Source of the DNA: Bacteroidales bacterium M8
GTDB lineage: Bacteria > Bacteroidota > Bacteroidia > Bacteroidales > Muribaculaceae
Assembly (NCBI GenBank): GCA_001689495.1
Contig: LUJS01000052.1
Coordinates: forward strand, 76,112 to 140,111
Length of the DNA: 64,000 nt
Direction: 5' to 3'
Made by a program: the position numbers and the translations under genes. The notes beneath the pieces are model-generated. The model did not search any database, was not told where the DNA came from, and was given only the letters and a program-made list of their open reading frames with translations. Of the stretch, positions 1 through 8,700 are shown piece after piece; position 1 is the stretch's first letter, and each line of letters begins with the position of its first letter.

Positions 1-458
1 CCTTCCATCGTGGCACTGAGTGCGAGTATCACCTCGTCGATCTCGCCGGCCTCGACTCTCGAGATCAGGGATGCTATCTCCAACTGGTCGGGTCCGATGC
101 CGTCCATCGGCGAGATGACTCCTCCGAGCACATGGTAGAGTCCTGAGTACTGGCCAGTATTTTCAAAACTCATTACATCCTTGACGGTCTCGACTACACA
201 GATTGTCCGAGAATCTCGTGTCGGATCCGCGCACACACGGCACACGTCAGTCTCCGAAATATTATGGCAGATATTGCAATATCTGACTCCTTGACGCATG
301 TCTATTATGGACTGTCCCAGCCTGACGCCCCGCGACTCGTCGCAGCGCAATATGTGCAATGCCAGACGCAGTGCGGTCTTCCGACCAATGCCCGGCAGCC
401 TCGACAGCTCGGTCACTGCCTCCTCGAGGAGACGCGATGCAAATTCCTGATTTATCAT
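1..458 (-). CDS. recR: Recombination protein RecR, 3' part cut off by the window edge
   Basis: RecR works with RecF and RecO to load RecA at gaps during DNA repair. The protein starts MINQEFASRLLEEAV at 458 and reads leftward off the window, so about 152 N-terminal residues are visible. A helix-hairpin-helix segment (LPGIGRKTALRLA) is followed by a four-cysteine zinc module (YCNIC...CRVC) and the start of the Toprim domain (TICVVETVKDV, then GGVISPMDGIGPDQL). This order is diagnostic for RecR. A TAACTTTG -7 box at 485-478 sits just upstream of the chosen ATG and supports it. The C-terminal Walker-like end lies outside the window. Confidence 0.95.
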   Translation of the reverse strand, partial: MINQEFASRLLEEAVTELSRLPGIGRKTALRLALHILRCDESRGVRLGQSIIDMRQGVRYCNICHNISETDVCRVCADPTRDSRTICVVETVKDVMSFENTGQYSGLYHVLGGVISPMDGIGPDQLEIASLISRVEAGEIDEVILALSATME

Positions 459-477
459 ATCGAGTATTATTATACTT

Positions 478-485
478 CAAAGTTA
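478..485 (-). promoter_or_regulatory. -7 box of a Bacteroidales-type promoter for recR
   Basis: TAACTTTG on the minus strand fits the TAnnTTTG -7 consensus of Bacteroidota sigma-ABfr promoters. It ends 19 bases before the recR start codon. I see no good TTTG -33 element at the usual distance. Confidence 0.5.
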
Positions 486-534
486 GCAATTATCATTGAT
501 TCGTGAAATATGAAAACCGATTTTAACTTGATTA

Positions 535-566
535 TTTGGCGGTAATGAGGGAATTCCTTAAATTTG
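535..566 (+). promoter_or_regulatory. Promoter of the glycosyltransferase gene
   Basis: TTTG (535-538), a 20-base spacer and TAAATTTG (559-566) match the Bacteroidota -33/-7 promoter consensus. The start codon of the next gene lies 37 bases downstream. This promoter is divergent from the recR one. Confidence 0.7.
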
Positions 567-603
567 CAGAAACGTCCATGCAACCGAACAAACATAAACG
601 TCA

Positions 604-1344
604 ATGAACCCGCTTATCTCGATTATCACCGTCACTCGCAATGCCGAGTCCACCCTGCCCGTCACACTGCGCAGCATCAGCAGCCAGACATGCGGACTGT
701 ATGAGTTCGTGCTCATTGACGGAGCATCGACCGACAACACGGTGAAACTTGCCGAGAACTCGGGCATCAAAAACATGAAGCTCCTCTCCGAGCCCGACAA
801 CGGACTGTATGACGCCATGAACAAGGGACTCGGTCTGGCCGAGGGAGACTACGTGGTCTTCCTCAACGCCGGCGATGCATTCCACTCGGAAGACACACTC
901 CGCAAAATCGCCGATGCGGCAATGGACAATGACTATCCCGGCATCATCTACGGCCAGACCGACATAGTCGACGAAAATGGCAGGAAAATTTCGGACAGAC
1001 ATCTTCGCGCACCCTCCGACCTTTGTCTCGACTCGTTCAAAAGCGGCATGGTGGTCTGCCATCAGGCATTCATCGTGTTGCGGAAACTGACCAACAACTA
1101 TGACACACGTTTCCGTTTTTCTTCAGACTATGAATGGTGCATCCGCTGCCTGCAGCGATCGCACCGCAACCACTATATCGACGACGTTCTGATAGACTAT
1201 CTGTCGGAAGGTCTGACGACACGCAATCACACCGCGTCGCTTGTCGAAAGATTCAAAATCATGTCCCGTTACTACGGCTTCTTCCCTACTCTGTTCCGCC
1301 ATGTCGGGTTTGCGATACGCGACATGAAACGCAAGACAAAATAA
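604..1344 (+). CDS. Family 2 glycosyltransferase
   Basis: A 246-residue GT-A fold glycosyltransferase of the WcaA type, probably cytoplasmic or peripheral at the membrane, transferring a sugar from a nucleotide donor to a surface glycan precursor. The N terminus shows the family signature (ISIITVTRNAESTLPVTLRSI), then the nucleotide-binding LIDGASTDNT segment and the FLNAGD motif that replaces the DxD metal site in this subgroup. DYEWCIR near residue 180 fits the acceptor or catalytic-base region. No membrane segment is seen. It is a single gene between recR and ruvC rather than part of a polysaccharide cluster, so donor and acceptor cannot be inferred. A consensus promoter lies directly upstream. 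Confidence 0.85.
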   Translation: MNPLISIITVTRNAESTLPVTLRSISSQTCGLYEFVLIDGASTDNTVKLAENSGIKNMKLLSEPDNGLYDAMNKGLGLAEGDYVVFLNAGDAFHSEDTLRKIADAAMDNDYPGIIYGQTDIVDENGRKISDRHLRAPSDLCLDSFKSGMVVCHQAFIVLRKLTNNYDTRFRFSSDYEWCIRCLQRSHRNHYIDDVLIDYLSEGLTTRNHTASLVERFKIMSRYYGFFPTLFRHVGFAIRDMKRKTK

Positions 1345-1356
1345 CTTCAGCTCAGG

Positions 1357-1935
1357 TCACTTCACCCTGTCAGGATTCTTGGCGATGAAATCCTTCCAAG
1401 ACTTCGGCCCCTTGGCTATGGCGGGTTTCGAGGATTCATAAAAATGGCACAGCGCCGCCGCCAATGCATCGGTTGCATCGAGTTCGATCTCCAGTTTTTC
1501 GGCCGGGATGGATAGTATGCGCCTCAGCATCTCGCGCACCTGCTCTTTCGAGGCCGCGCCCGTACCGGTGATGGCCATTTTGATTTTGCTCGGCTCATAC
1601 TCGGTTATCGGCACGTCGCGAGACAACGCCGCCGCCATCGCAACACCTTGGGCCCTGCCGAGTTTAAGCATGGACTGCACATTCTTGCCAAAGAACGGCG
1701 CCTCGATGGCCATCTCGTCCGGCAGGTACTGCTCGGTCAGGGACAGCACGCGGTCATATATTCTGCGCAACCTCAGATAGTGGCTCTCAAATTTACTCAG
1801 CTTTATCACGCCGAGGGCTATGAGCAGAGGTTTCTTGGCTTTTACCCCAAGAATACCATAGCCCATTACATTCGTTCCCGGGTCAATGCCTATGATTATC
1901 CGGTCGAATTCCTTAAGTCCTGAAACAGCGGTCAC
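1357..1935 (-). CDS. ruvC: Crossover junction endodeoxyribonuclease RuvC
   Basis: RuvC resolves Holliday junctions produced by RuvAB branch migration. In this 192-residue protein the four acidic catalytic residues fall at D18 (GIDPGTNVMGYG), E78 (MAIEAPFFGKN), D153 and D156 (LDATDALAAALCH), the same pattern as the family. The N terminus has about ten residues more than the minimal RuvC. The gene is the last of a leftward run: its start overlaps the stop of the upstream DUF4286 gene by four bases, which indicates translational coupling. Confidence 0.96.
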   Translation of the reverse strand: MTAVSGLKEFDRIIIGIDPGTNVMGYGILGVKAKKPLLIALGVIKLSKFESHYLRLRRIYDRVLSLTEQYLPDEMAIEAPFFGKNVQSMLKLGRAQGVAMAAALSRDVPITEYEPSKIKMAITGTGAASKEQVREMLRRILSIPAEKLEIELDATDALAAALCHFYESSKPAIAKGPKSWKDFIAKNPDRVK

Positions 1936-2228
1936 AGCGGAATATTCTCCATCAAGGTTGTGAAATGCAATACCTTCTGACCATATTTTTCAGCAAGCAC
2001 ACCTCTCAGCAGGGCGCCCTCACCGTTATCCCAAGCCATGGCGGCCTCGACAGACGGCGCATGCATCCTCACGGCTACGGCAACCATGCCCTCCTCGACC
2101 GCGCCGAGTATTCTCGCCACCGATGGTCGCGACAGTGTCGCTTGCGGCACATAAACCGCTCTCACCCAATCGAGAAACTCAGTCTCGATCGAGCAGTCAA
2201 CATAGAATGTCGTGTTTACGATAATCAT
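1932..2228 (-). CDS. DUF4286 family protein
   Basis: A 98-residue protein of the DUF4286 family, found mainly in Bacteroidota and of unknown function. It begins MIIVNTTFYVD and looks like a small ferredoxin-like alpha/beta fold with no signal peptide. It overlaps cstA upstream and ruvC downstream by four bases each, so the three are probably translated from one message. Next to ruvC a DNA-related role is possible, but nothing in the sequence shows it. Confidence 0.8.
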   Translation of the reverse strand: MIIVNTTFYVDCSIETEFLDWVRAVYVPQATLSRPSVARILGAVEEGMVAVAVRMHAPSVEAAMAWDNGEGALLRGVLAEKYGQKVLHFTTLMENIPL

Positions 2229-3661
2229 TTCTCCTCGTTTTTGCCTTTAGACACCTTGCCGACACATTTTGTCGAAAGGTACATGAAAATCAGAGTCAAT
2301 ATCATGGCGCAGACCATGCAGATGCCGTGATGGCCGAAGCCGAAGAACTGCGGCGAGATGAGCACGAAATAAGTCTCGACAAATGTCATGAACAGAGCCG
2401 GAATCAACGCTATCCAGTAATTCTTGCCCTTTGAGGCCAGCCACACGAAGATGGTCCAGAGCACCACACATGCCAATGCCTGATTTGCCCAAGCGAAATA
2501 ACGCCACACAATATCGAAGTTGATGAGCGTAATGCCATAGCCAACGGCAAAGAGAGGAATGCAGATGAGGAATCTCTTCAGGATGGGCCGCTGGTCTATC
2601 CTGAAGACATCGGCTACAATCAGGCGCGCGCCGCGGAATGCAGTATCGCCCGATGTAATGGGAGCGGCCACCACTCCGAGCAGCGCGAGAACCGCGCCGA
2701 CCTTGCCGAGAGTCGTTTTTGAAATCACATCGACCGCCCAAGCCGCATTACCGCCATGCTCGGACAGTTGTTCGCCGAGTTCGGTCGGCCCGTGGAAAAA
2801 CGCCATGGCAATCGCTGCCCAGATAAGGGCTATGACACTCTCGGAAATCATCGAGCCATAGAACACCGAACGGCATTTTTTCTCAGACGTGACACACCTT
2901 GCCATAAGGGGCGACTGTGTGGCGTGGAATCCCGAGATCGCACCGCATGCTATGGTGATGAAGAGCGTGGGTATGATGGGGAGTTTCTCGGGGTCGAGCT
3001 GGAAATTGTGGACTGTCGTCAGCTCAGGCACCGGATATGCTCCGGACAGAATCACGCCGAGCAATCCGGCTGCCATGGCGATAAGCGCTACACCGAAAAT
3101 CGGATACAGCTTGCCAATCACCTTGTCGACCGGAAGCATCGTAGCGATCACATAATAAACAAGTATTATCCAAACCCAGATATTCTTGCTGACAGCCGGG
3201 ACCATCGAGGCCAGCAGTTGGGCGGGGCTTAGAATGAATACCGCACCCACCAGAACGAGCAGTGCCACGGAGAAGATCCTGACGACAGCTCGGGCATTGA
3301 TGCCAAGGTACTCTCCTATCACCTCGGGCAGACTCTTGCCGTCGTGGCGAAGAATCAGGACACCGGAAAGATAGTCGTGCATGGCGCCGAAAAATATTCC
3401 GCCGAGTGTAATCCACAGGAATGCCACCGGACCGAAACATGCGCCGAGGATGGCGCCGAATATCGGACCGGTACCCGCTATGTTGAGGAGCTGAATCAGG
3501 AAGACTCTCCACCGGGGCAACGGCATGTAGTCAACACCGTCGGCCATTCGCATTGCAGGGGTCGGATTCGAATCATCGGCATCGGCCACTTTCTCGAGAT
3601 AGCGGCCATAAGTGAAATAGGCGGTAACGAGCAGCGCCAGACAAATTATAAAAGTTATCAT
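2225..3661 (-). CDS. CstA-family (carbon starvation) peptide/pyruvate transporter
   Basis: A 478-residue polytopic inner-membrane protein with a dozen or more hydrophobic segments. It carries CstA hallmarks: the GTGPIFGAILGACFGP loop near residue 65, HDYLSGVLILRHDGKSLPE, and GAISGFHATQSPL near residue 240. CstA proteins take up peptides or pyruvate, especially in starvation. It is much shorter than the E. coli protein (about 700 residues), as is usual for the Bacteroidota version. The gene overlaps DUF4286 by four bases and lies seven bases downstream of the NlpC/P60 gene. The substrate cannot be told from sequence. Confidence 0.9.
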   Translation of the reverse strand: MITFIICLALLVTAYFTYGRYLEKVADADDSNPTPAMRMADGVDYMPLPRWRVFLIQLLNIAGTGPIFGAILGACFGPVAFLWITLGGIFFGAMHDYLSGVLILRHDGKSLPEVIGEYLGINARAVVRIFSVALLVLVGAVFILSPAQLLASMVPAVSKNIWVWIILVYYVIATMLPVDKVIGKLYPIFGVALIAMAAGLLGVILSGAYPVPELTTVHNFQLDPEKLPIIPTLFITIACGAISGFHATQSPLMARCVTSEKKCRSVFYGSMISESVIALIWAAIAMAFFHGPTELGEQLSEHGGNAAWAVDVISKTTLGKVGAVLALLGVVAAPITSGDTAFRGARLIVADVFRIDQRPILKRFLICIPLFAVGYGITLINFDIVWRYFAWANQALACVVLWTIFVWLASKGKNYWIALIPALFMTFVETYFVLISPQFFGFGHHGICMVCAMILTLIFMYLSTKCVGKVSKGKNEEK

Positions 3662-3668
3662 GTTGGGT

Positions 3669-4607
3669 TTAGAAATACCAAGGGTGATTGATTATTTGCC
3701 ATATTCCTTCGGTACCGGTCATGCCGTCGATGCGCGATGCACCGCGGTAGACACGGTTGCCGAAATCGGGATCGGATTCCTCCATCCGGTTGGTCTTGAC
3801 CCGTCCGGACGAATGGATATATAGACCGTCATTGTCATATACGGCCACATGCGAAATTCTGCCGTCGGGAGTCGAGCTGAAGAACAGCAGGTCGGCAGGC
3901 AGTAGCGACTCACGGTCATCCGGCTCGATGCGTTTGCCAATCTCGATCTGCTGGCGGGCATCCCTGAGAGTCAGGATGCCGTTTGCATAGAGAGCCACGC
4001 GCACTAATCCGGAGCAGTCAACGCTTTTGGTCGAACAAGCACCCCATAGATAAGGTGCGCCCATCAGCCTGTAACATCTGTCAAGAACCGCATGGGCATC
4101 AAAGGGTTGCGACGCCCATTCCTCAATATCGGTCAAGGCCTCAGATCTCATCCACCCCTTGCGACCATCGGGCAGAGTGACGAAAGTGAAATCCGTGCCG
4201 GACTTTTTTCCGTTGAGTATCGAGCCGTTGACAAGCTGCGAGACAATATTGCGCGGAGCGAGATTGAGCGTATCGCCATAGACAGCCACCTCTTCGAAAG
4301 AGGTAACCGTAACCCTATTCGATTTTCTCCAGTCGCTCATTTCAAGAGAGTCCTTGCGCGCCACGCTCGAAATGTTCATGTATCCCTCATAGCCTTCGGG
4401 ACCGCGGAGTTTAAGCCACTCGCCGCCGTCATCCTCGAGTATCTGCATTGGGGTGCCCATTATGGCCTGCGAAGTCATCTCCGAGGCATGGCTCTTGCCG
4501 TCCCTTATACAAGCCACGGGGATATTTATCTGTACCCACAGAGAATCCCGGGCTGAAGTCAGAAGAGAGAAAATCAAAAGAAATGTGATGGTCAGTTTGG
4601 ATCTCAT
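3669..4607 (-). CDS. Secreted NlpC/P60 (C40) cell-wall peptidase with SH3 domains
   Basis: A 312-residue exported hydrolase that probably cuts peptide stems of peptidoglycan in the periplasm. A signal peptide covers about residues 1-19. Two SH3-like regions (about 25-85 and 95-160) are followed by the NlpC/P60 domain. The catalytic set is visible: Cys198 in VDCSGLV, His253 in ISHVAVYD and His265 in LYIHSSG. WGACSTKSVDCSG matches the D-glutamyl-diamino acid endopeptidase pattern (YkfC type). It lies directly upstream of the CstA-like transporter, which could take up released peptides. That coupling is inferred from position only. Confidence 0.88.
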   Translation of the reverse strand: MRSKLTITFLLIFSLLTSARDSLWVQINIPVACIRDGKSHASEMTSQAIMGTPMQILEDDGGEWLKLRGPEGYEGYMNISSVARKDSLEMSDWRKSNRVTVTSFEEVAVYGDTLNLAPRNIVSQLVNGSILNGKKSGTDFTFVTLPDGRKGWMRSEALTDIEEWASQPFDAHAVLDRCYRLMGAPYLWGACSTKSVDCSGLVRVALYANGILTLRDARQQIEIGKRIEPDDRESLLPADLLFFSSTPDGRISHVAVYDNDGLYIHSSGRVKTNRMEESDPDFGNRVYRGASRIDGMTGTEGIWQIINHPWYF

Positions 4608-4633
4608 ATTAGGATAACGAAACTTTTTAGCTT

Positions 4634-5413
4634 TTAGTCAGCGAGATCAAACAATTTTTCAGCGTTTCTCACTGTTATCGCGGCAAGTTCCTCGACATCC
4701 ATACCGAGAAAACCGGCCACGGCTTCGGCCGTCTTGACAATGTAAGCACTCTCGTTGCGCTTGCCACGATAAGGTACGGGGGCAAGATACGGCGAATCGG
4801 TCTCGAGGACCAGACGGTCGGTCGGGATGGCCTTGAGGGTATCCTTCAGCTTGGAGTTCTTGAAAGTGACTATTCCGTTTATTCCGAAATAGAAATCGCC
4901 GACCGCGCGTATTCTCTCGACATCCTCGATGCTGCCGCCGAAACTGTGAAACACGGCCTTGGGCTTGTGGCTGAATCCGGAAAGGACATCGAGCGTGTCA
5001 TCAAGCCCCTCGCGACAATGGATTATCAGGGGCTTGTCAAGTTCGAGCGCCCATTCGGCCTGCTCCCTGAAAGCAGCAATCTGCCCTTCCCTGAATGTCT
5101 TGTCCCAATAAAGGTCTATGCCGACCTCGCCCACGGCCTTGTAATCGTCCGGCGATGAGTACAGCAAATCCTTAATCTTCGACAGATCCTCTGTCATATT
5201 CTCGCCAATCTCGGTCGGATGGAGCCCCATCGCCATGATGGTGTTGTCGGGATAGCGACCGTGAAGCCGGACAAGCCTGTCGACGGTGCCGAGATCGACA
5301 TTAGGCAACATCATGCGGCTGACCCCGGCCTGAATGGCGCGGTCAACCGCAGATGTCTCATCTCCATCAAATTCCTCGAGATAGAGATGCGTATGCGTGT
5401 CAAAAAGTCTCAC
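4634..5413 (-). CDS. TatD-family metal-dependent hydrolase
   Basis: A 259-residue TIM-barrel metallohydrolase. Family members are 3'-5' DNases or RNases, and some act in DNA repair or D-aminoacyl-tRNA processing. Metal ligands are all present: HTH at residues 7-9, the glutamate in AVGEVGIDLYWD, HCREG, HSFGG, and the aspartate in LETDSPYLAP. Length is typical. The start codon overlaps the stop of the polyprenyl synthase gene by four bases. The exact substrate is unknown. Confidence 0.92.
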   Translation of the reverse strand: MRLFDTHTHLYLEEFDGDETSAVDRAIQAGVSRMMLPNVDLGTVDRLVRLHGRYPDNTIMAMGLHPTEIGENMTEDLSKIKDLLYSSPDDYKAVGEVGIDLYWDKTFREGQIAAFREQAEWALELDKPLIIHCREGLDDTLDVLSGFSHKPKAVFHSFGGSIEDVERIRAVGDFYFGINGIVTFKNSKLKDTLKAIPTDRLVLETDSPYLAPVPYRGKRNESAYIVKTAEAVAGFLGMDVEELAAITVRNAEKLFDLAD

Positions 5414-6372
5414 TTGTCTCTCGATGCCGATTTGAGCGCCAGATCCATGAAGAAAACACGGGCCTCTGGGCTAAGTTCGAGATGGTCGAGACACTTTATG
5501 GCGGTGTCTATGTAGGCGCTGATCAGTTCGTGTATTCTCTCCGGCAGATTCAGGGTGTTGTAGACCTCCCTGACCTTTGCAATCTTCTCCTCGGGGGCGA
5601 TGTCACTGCCGAGCAACGAGCGGATTGTTCCGGTCTTGTCCTCGTTCATCGCCATTATCAGCAGCCAAGTCTTCTTGTCGTTGAGTATGTCGCCGCCAAT
5701 GGCCTTGCCGAATGTGGCGGGGTCTCCGTAGGTATCGAGATAGTCATCCTGAAGCTGGAAGGCCAGTCCGAGATTCACGCCATAGTCAAAGAATCGTATC
5801 TGGGTCTCCATAGGAGCATCGGCCATCAGGGCACCCATTGCACAGGCGCATCCAAGCAGGACCGATGTCTTGAGACGAATCATCTCCATGTACTCCTCGA
5901 CGGTGACATCCGTCCTCGTCTCGAAGTCCATGTCAAACTGCTGACCCTCGTATATGTTCATCGCCGTGCCGTTGAACAGTTCGAGCGCCGTGGCCAGCTT
6001 GTCACCGGCCTTGACGGCCAGAAGCATGGTCGATGTCGTCAGCATGGCGTCGCCCGACAGTATCGCGGTCTGCTCGTTCCACTTGACATGCACGGTTGGC
6101 CGTCCGCGGCGCACGTCGGCCTTGTCCATCACATCGTCATGCAGCAGCGTGAAGTTATGGAACATCTCGATGGCGATGGCCTGATGAATGGCTGTCATAG
6201 GGTCTTTGCCAAGAGCCTGACAGGCCGCGAGGGTGAGCACCGGACGGAGCCTCTTGCCTCCGCAGTCGAGGGTATATGTGATCGGGTCATAGAGGCCTGC
6301 GGGTTTCTCGGGCAGGCGCAGTTTTGAGATGGCCTCGCCTATCATGGCGAGATACTGGCTGTAGTCTTTCAC
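5410..6372 (-). CDS. Trans-polyprenyl diphosphate synthase
   Basis: A 320-residue all-alpha isoprenoid chain elongation enzyme that condenses IPP onto an allylic diphosphate. The first aspartate-rich motif is at D79-D83 (LLHDDVMDKADVRRG) and the second at D209-D213 (QLQDDYLD). GGKRLRPVL near residue 39 is the IPP-binding region. It could make farnesyl/geranylgeranyl diphosphate (IspA-like) or the longer menaquinone side chain. The bulky residues before the first motif (F74, L76, L77) do not settle this for me. It sits between rnr and tatD with four-base overlaps on both sides. Confidence 0.93.
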   Translation of the reverse strand: MKDYSQYLAMIGEAISKLRLPEKPAGLYDPITYTLDCGGKRLRPVLTLAACQALGKDPMTAIHQAIAIEMFHNFTLLHDDVMDKADVRRGRPTVHVKWNEQTAILSGDAMLTTSTMLLAVKAGDKLATALELFNGTAMNIYEGQQFDMDFETRTDVTVEEYMEMIRLKTSVLLGCACAMGALMADAPMETQIRFFDYGVNLGLAFQLQDDYLDTYGDPATFGKAIGGDILNDKKTWLLIMAMNEDKTGTIRSLLGSDIAPEEKIAKVREVYNTLNLPERIHELISAYIDTAIKCLDHLELSPEARVFFMDLALKSASRDK

Positions 6373-8606
6373 TTTCTGCGACGTTTTTTCTTACCGTGCT
6401 GATTGGATAATACTTCTTTGACCGACGACTTGCGGCCCGAACGGTCTCCGCCGTTCAGGTCGTTGCCCTTGTCGTCGACAAGCACAAAGTCGAGCTGCTT
6501 CTTTTCGAGATCGGCCCTTGCCACACGCACGTCCACGTTGTCGCCGAGACGATAGCGGTTATTGTGGCGGCGACCCACGAGGCAATGGTTTTTCTCGTCA
6601 AAGTCATAGAAATCATCGGCGAGGTCGCGCATCGGCACGAGACCCTCACAGAGATTGTCGTTCAGTTCGACATACAGGCCCCATTCGGTGACACCCGAGA
6701 TGATGCCCGAGAATGTCTCGCCGAGATGATCCTGCATGTACTCGACCTGCTTGTATTTGATTGAGGCACGCTCTGCGTTTGCGGCGAGCTGCTCCATTTC
6801 GCTCGAATGCTTGCACTGGTCTTCGAGTTTCTGCAGATTCACGCTTCTACCGCCGGCCATATACCTCTCGAGCAGACGGTGAACCATCATGTCGGGGAAA
6901 CGGCGGATTGGCGACGTGAAATGCGTATAGTATTCAAAGCCAAGACCATAGTGGCCAATGTTGTCTGTCGAATATACGGCCTTTGCCATTGACCTGATGG
7001 CGAGAGTTGCCAGATAGTTCTCCTCGCCGCGGCCTTTCACCTCGGCCAGCATCTTGTTGATGGAGCGGTTTATCTCGCGGGGAGTACCGGCAGACTTCAC
7101 CTTGTATCCGAAGTTGCGGGCTATGGCGGCAAGGTCGGCAAGTCTCTGTGCGTCAGGCTGGTCATGCACGCGATAGACAAATGCCTTGGCTTTGTGGCGC
7201 TTGTCCTTCTTCTTGCCTATGAATGCGGCAACCGTGCGGTTGGCGAGCAGCATGAACTCCTCGATGAGCTTGTTGGCATCCTTCGAGACCTTGAAGTAGA
7301 CACCGGTCGGCTTTCCCTCGGGGGTAATGTCGAACTTGACTTCCGCCCTGTCGAAATCCACGGAGCCGTCCTCATATCTTTCCTTGCGCAAGATCTTGGC
7401 CAGTCCGTCGAGCGTGGTGATGGCCTCTACGCAGTCGCCCATGCCGGTCTCGATGACAGATTGTGCCTCTTCATAGCTGAACCGGCGGTTTGACTTGATG
7501 ACGGTGCGGGCAATCTTTGAATTGAGCACCCTTGCGTCAGATGTCATTTCGAATATCACCGAGAAAGCCAGCTTCTCTTCGTCGGGACGGAGCGAGCAGA
7601 TGCCGTTGCACAGATGTTCGGGGAGCATTGGTACGACCCTGTCGACCAGATAGACCGAAGTCGCACGCTTCTGGGCCTCGCGGTCTATGATGGTGTCAGG
7701 CTGGACATAGTGCGTCACGTCGGCGATATGCACGCCGACCTCGAACGTGCCGCCGGGCAGCTGACGGAACGAGAGAGCATCGTCAAAGTCCTTGGCATCG
7801 GCCGGGTCGATGGTGAACGTGAGTACATCGCGCATGTCGATGCGGCTTGCAACGACTTCGTCGGTTATGCCGGCATCAATCTTGTCTGCCGCTTTTTCGA
7901 CAGCCTGCGGATATTTGTATGGCAGGCCGAACTCTGCGAGGATGGCGTGAATCTCTGTATTGTTCTCGCCTGCGGTGCCGAGAATGTCGAGCACCTCGCC
8001 TGCGGGATTCTTGCTGTCGTCGTTCCACTCGGTGATTCTCACGACTGCCTTGTCGCCTGTCTTTCCACCCTTCAGCTTGGACTTGGGGATGAAGATGTCG
8101 GTCGCAAGGAACTTGGAGTCGGTCAGCAGGTAGCCGAAATACTTGTCAACCTTGAGAGTGCCGATAAAAGTCTGCTCTTTCTTTTCGATAATCTCGACGA
8201 CCTCGGCCTCTGTCTCCTGCCCCTTGCGGCGGGCGGCGATGTTGACGCGCACCTTGTCGCCGTTGAGAGCATGCATCGAATTGCGCTCGGCAATGAAGAT
8301 TGTCTCGCCGTCGGTGTCGGTGATTACGGAGTTCTTGCCGTTGCTTCGGCGCACGAACACTCCCGTAGCCTCGCTTGTGCGCTGGGGCGACTTGTATTTG
8401 CCCGGAGACACCTCGATGATGTCGCCGTTAAATGCAAGTTCGACCAGTCTCAACGCGACATTGCGCTGCTGCAAGGGGGTTGAGGCCCCGATGGCATGCG
8501 ACACCTGCTTGTAATTATATGTATTATTCTCCTGCCTCGACACAAAGTCAGCTATAAGGCTGTCAAGCTGCTGAAGGGCTTTTTTGGAGTTTGATTTCTT
8601 TGGCAT
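6369..8606 (-). CDS. rnr: Ribonuclease R
   Basis: A 745-residue 3'-5' exoribonuclease of the RNB family that degrades structured RNA. Visible in order are an N-terminal winged-helix region (about 1-70), cold-shock-like domains (about 75-230), the RNB catalytic core starting near residue 255 with the metal-binding FTIDPADAKDFDDALS cluster, an S1 domain (about 630-710), and a basic tail (KKKRRRK) that helps RNA binding in this family. Length and order fit RNase R rather than RNase II. It leads a short run with the polyprenyl synthase and TatD-like genes, 94 bases downstream of the gyrB terminator. Confidence 0.96.
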   Translation of the reverse strand: MPKKSNSKKALQQLDSLIADFVSRQENNTYNYKQVSHAIGASTPLQQRNVALRLVELAFNGDIIEVSPGKYKSPQRTSEATGVFVRRSNGKNSVITDTDGETIFIAERNSMHALNGDKVRVNIAARRKGQETEAEVVEIIEKKEQTFIGTLKVDKYFGYLLTDSKFLATDIFIPKSKLKGGKTGDKAVVRITEWNDDSKNPAGEVLDILGTAGENNTEIHAILAEFGLPYKYPQAVEKAADKIDAGITDEVVASRIDMRDVLTFTIDPADAKDFDDALSFRQLPGGTFEVGVHIADVTHYVQPDTIIDREAQKRATSVYLVDRVVPMLPEHLCNGICSLRPDEEKLAFSVIFEMTSDARVLNSKIARTVIKSNRRFSYEEAQSVIETGMGDCVEAITTLDGLAKILRKERYEDGSVDFDRAEVKFDITPEGKPTGVYFKVSKDANKLIEEFMLLANRTVAAFIGKKKDKRHKAKAFVYRVHDQPDAQRLADLAAIARNFGYKVKSAGTPREINRSINKMLAEVKGRGEENYLATLAIRSMAKAVYSTDNIGHYGLGFEYYTHFTSPIRRFPDMMVHRLLERYMAGGRSVNLQKLEDQCKHSSEMEQLAANAERASIKYKQVEYMQDHLGETFSGIISGVTEWGLYVELNDNLCEGLVPMRDLADDFYDFDEKNHCLVGRRHNNRYRLGDNVDVRVARADLEKKQLDFVLVDDKGNDLNGGDRSGRKSSVKEVLSNQHGKKKRRRK

Positions 8607-8657
8607 AATGAAAATGATTTAATTCTATAGTAAATTCCCTCTACATATAGAATAAAC

Positions 8658-8686
8658 GAGGGGCGTGATTAGTTCACACACCCCTC
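8658..8686 (-). terminator. Terminator hairpin after gyrB
   Basis: The stem GAGGGG-n-GTG pairs with CAC-n-CCCCTC around a nine-base loop, followed on the minus strand by a T-rich stretch. It lies just past the gyrB stop and before rnr, so it should separate the two transcripts. Confidence 0.7.
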
Positions 8687-8700
8687 CGGTTATGACGTCG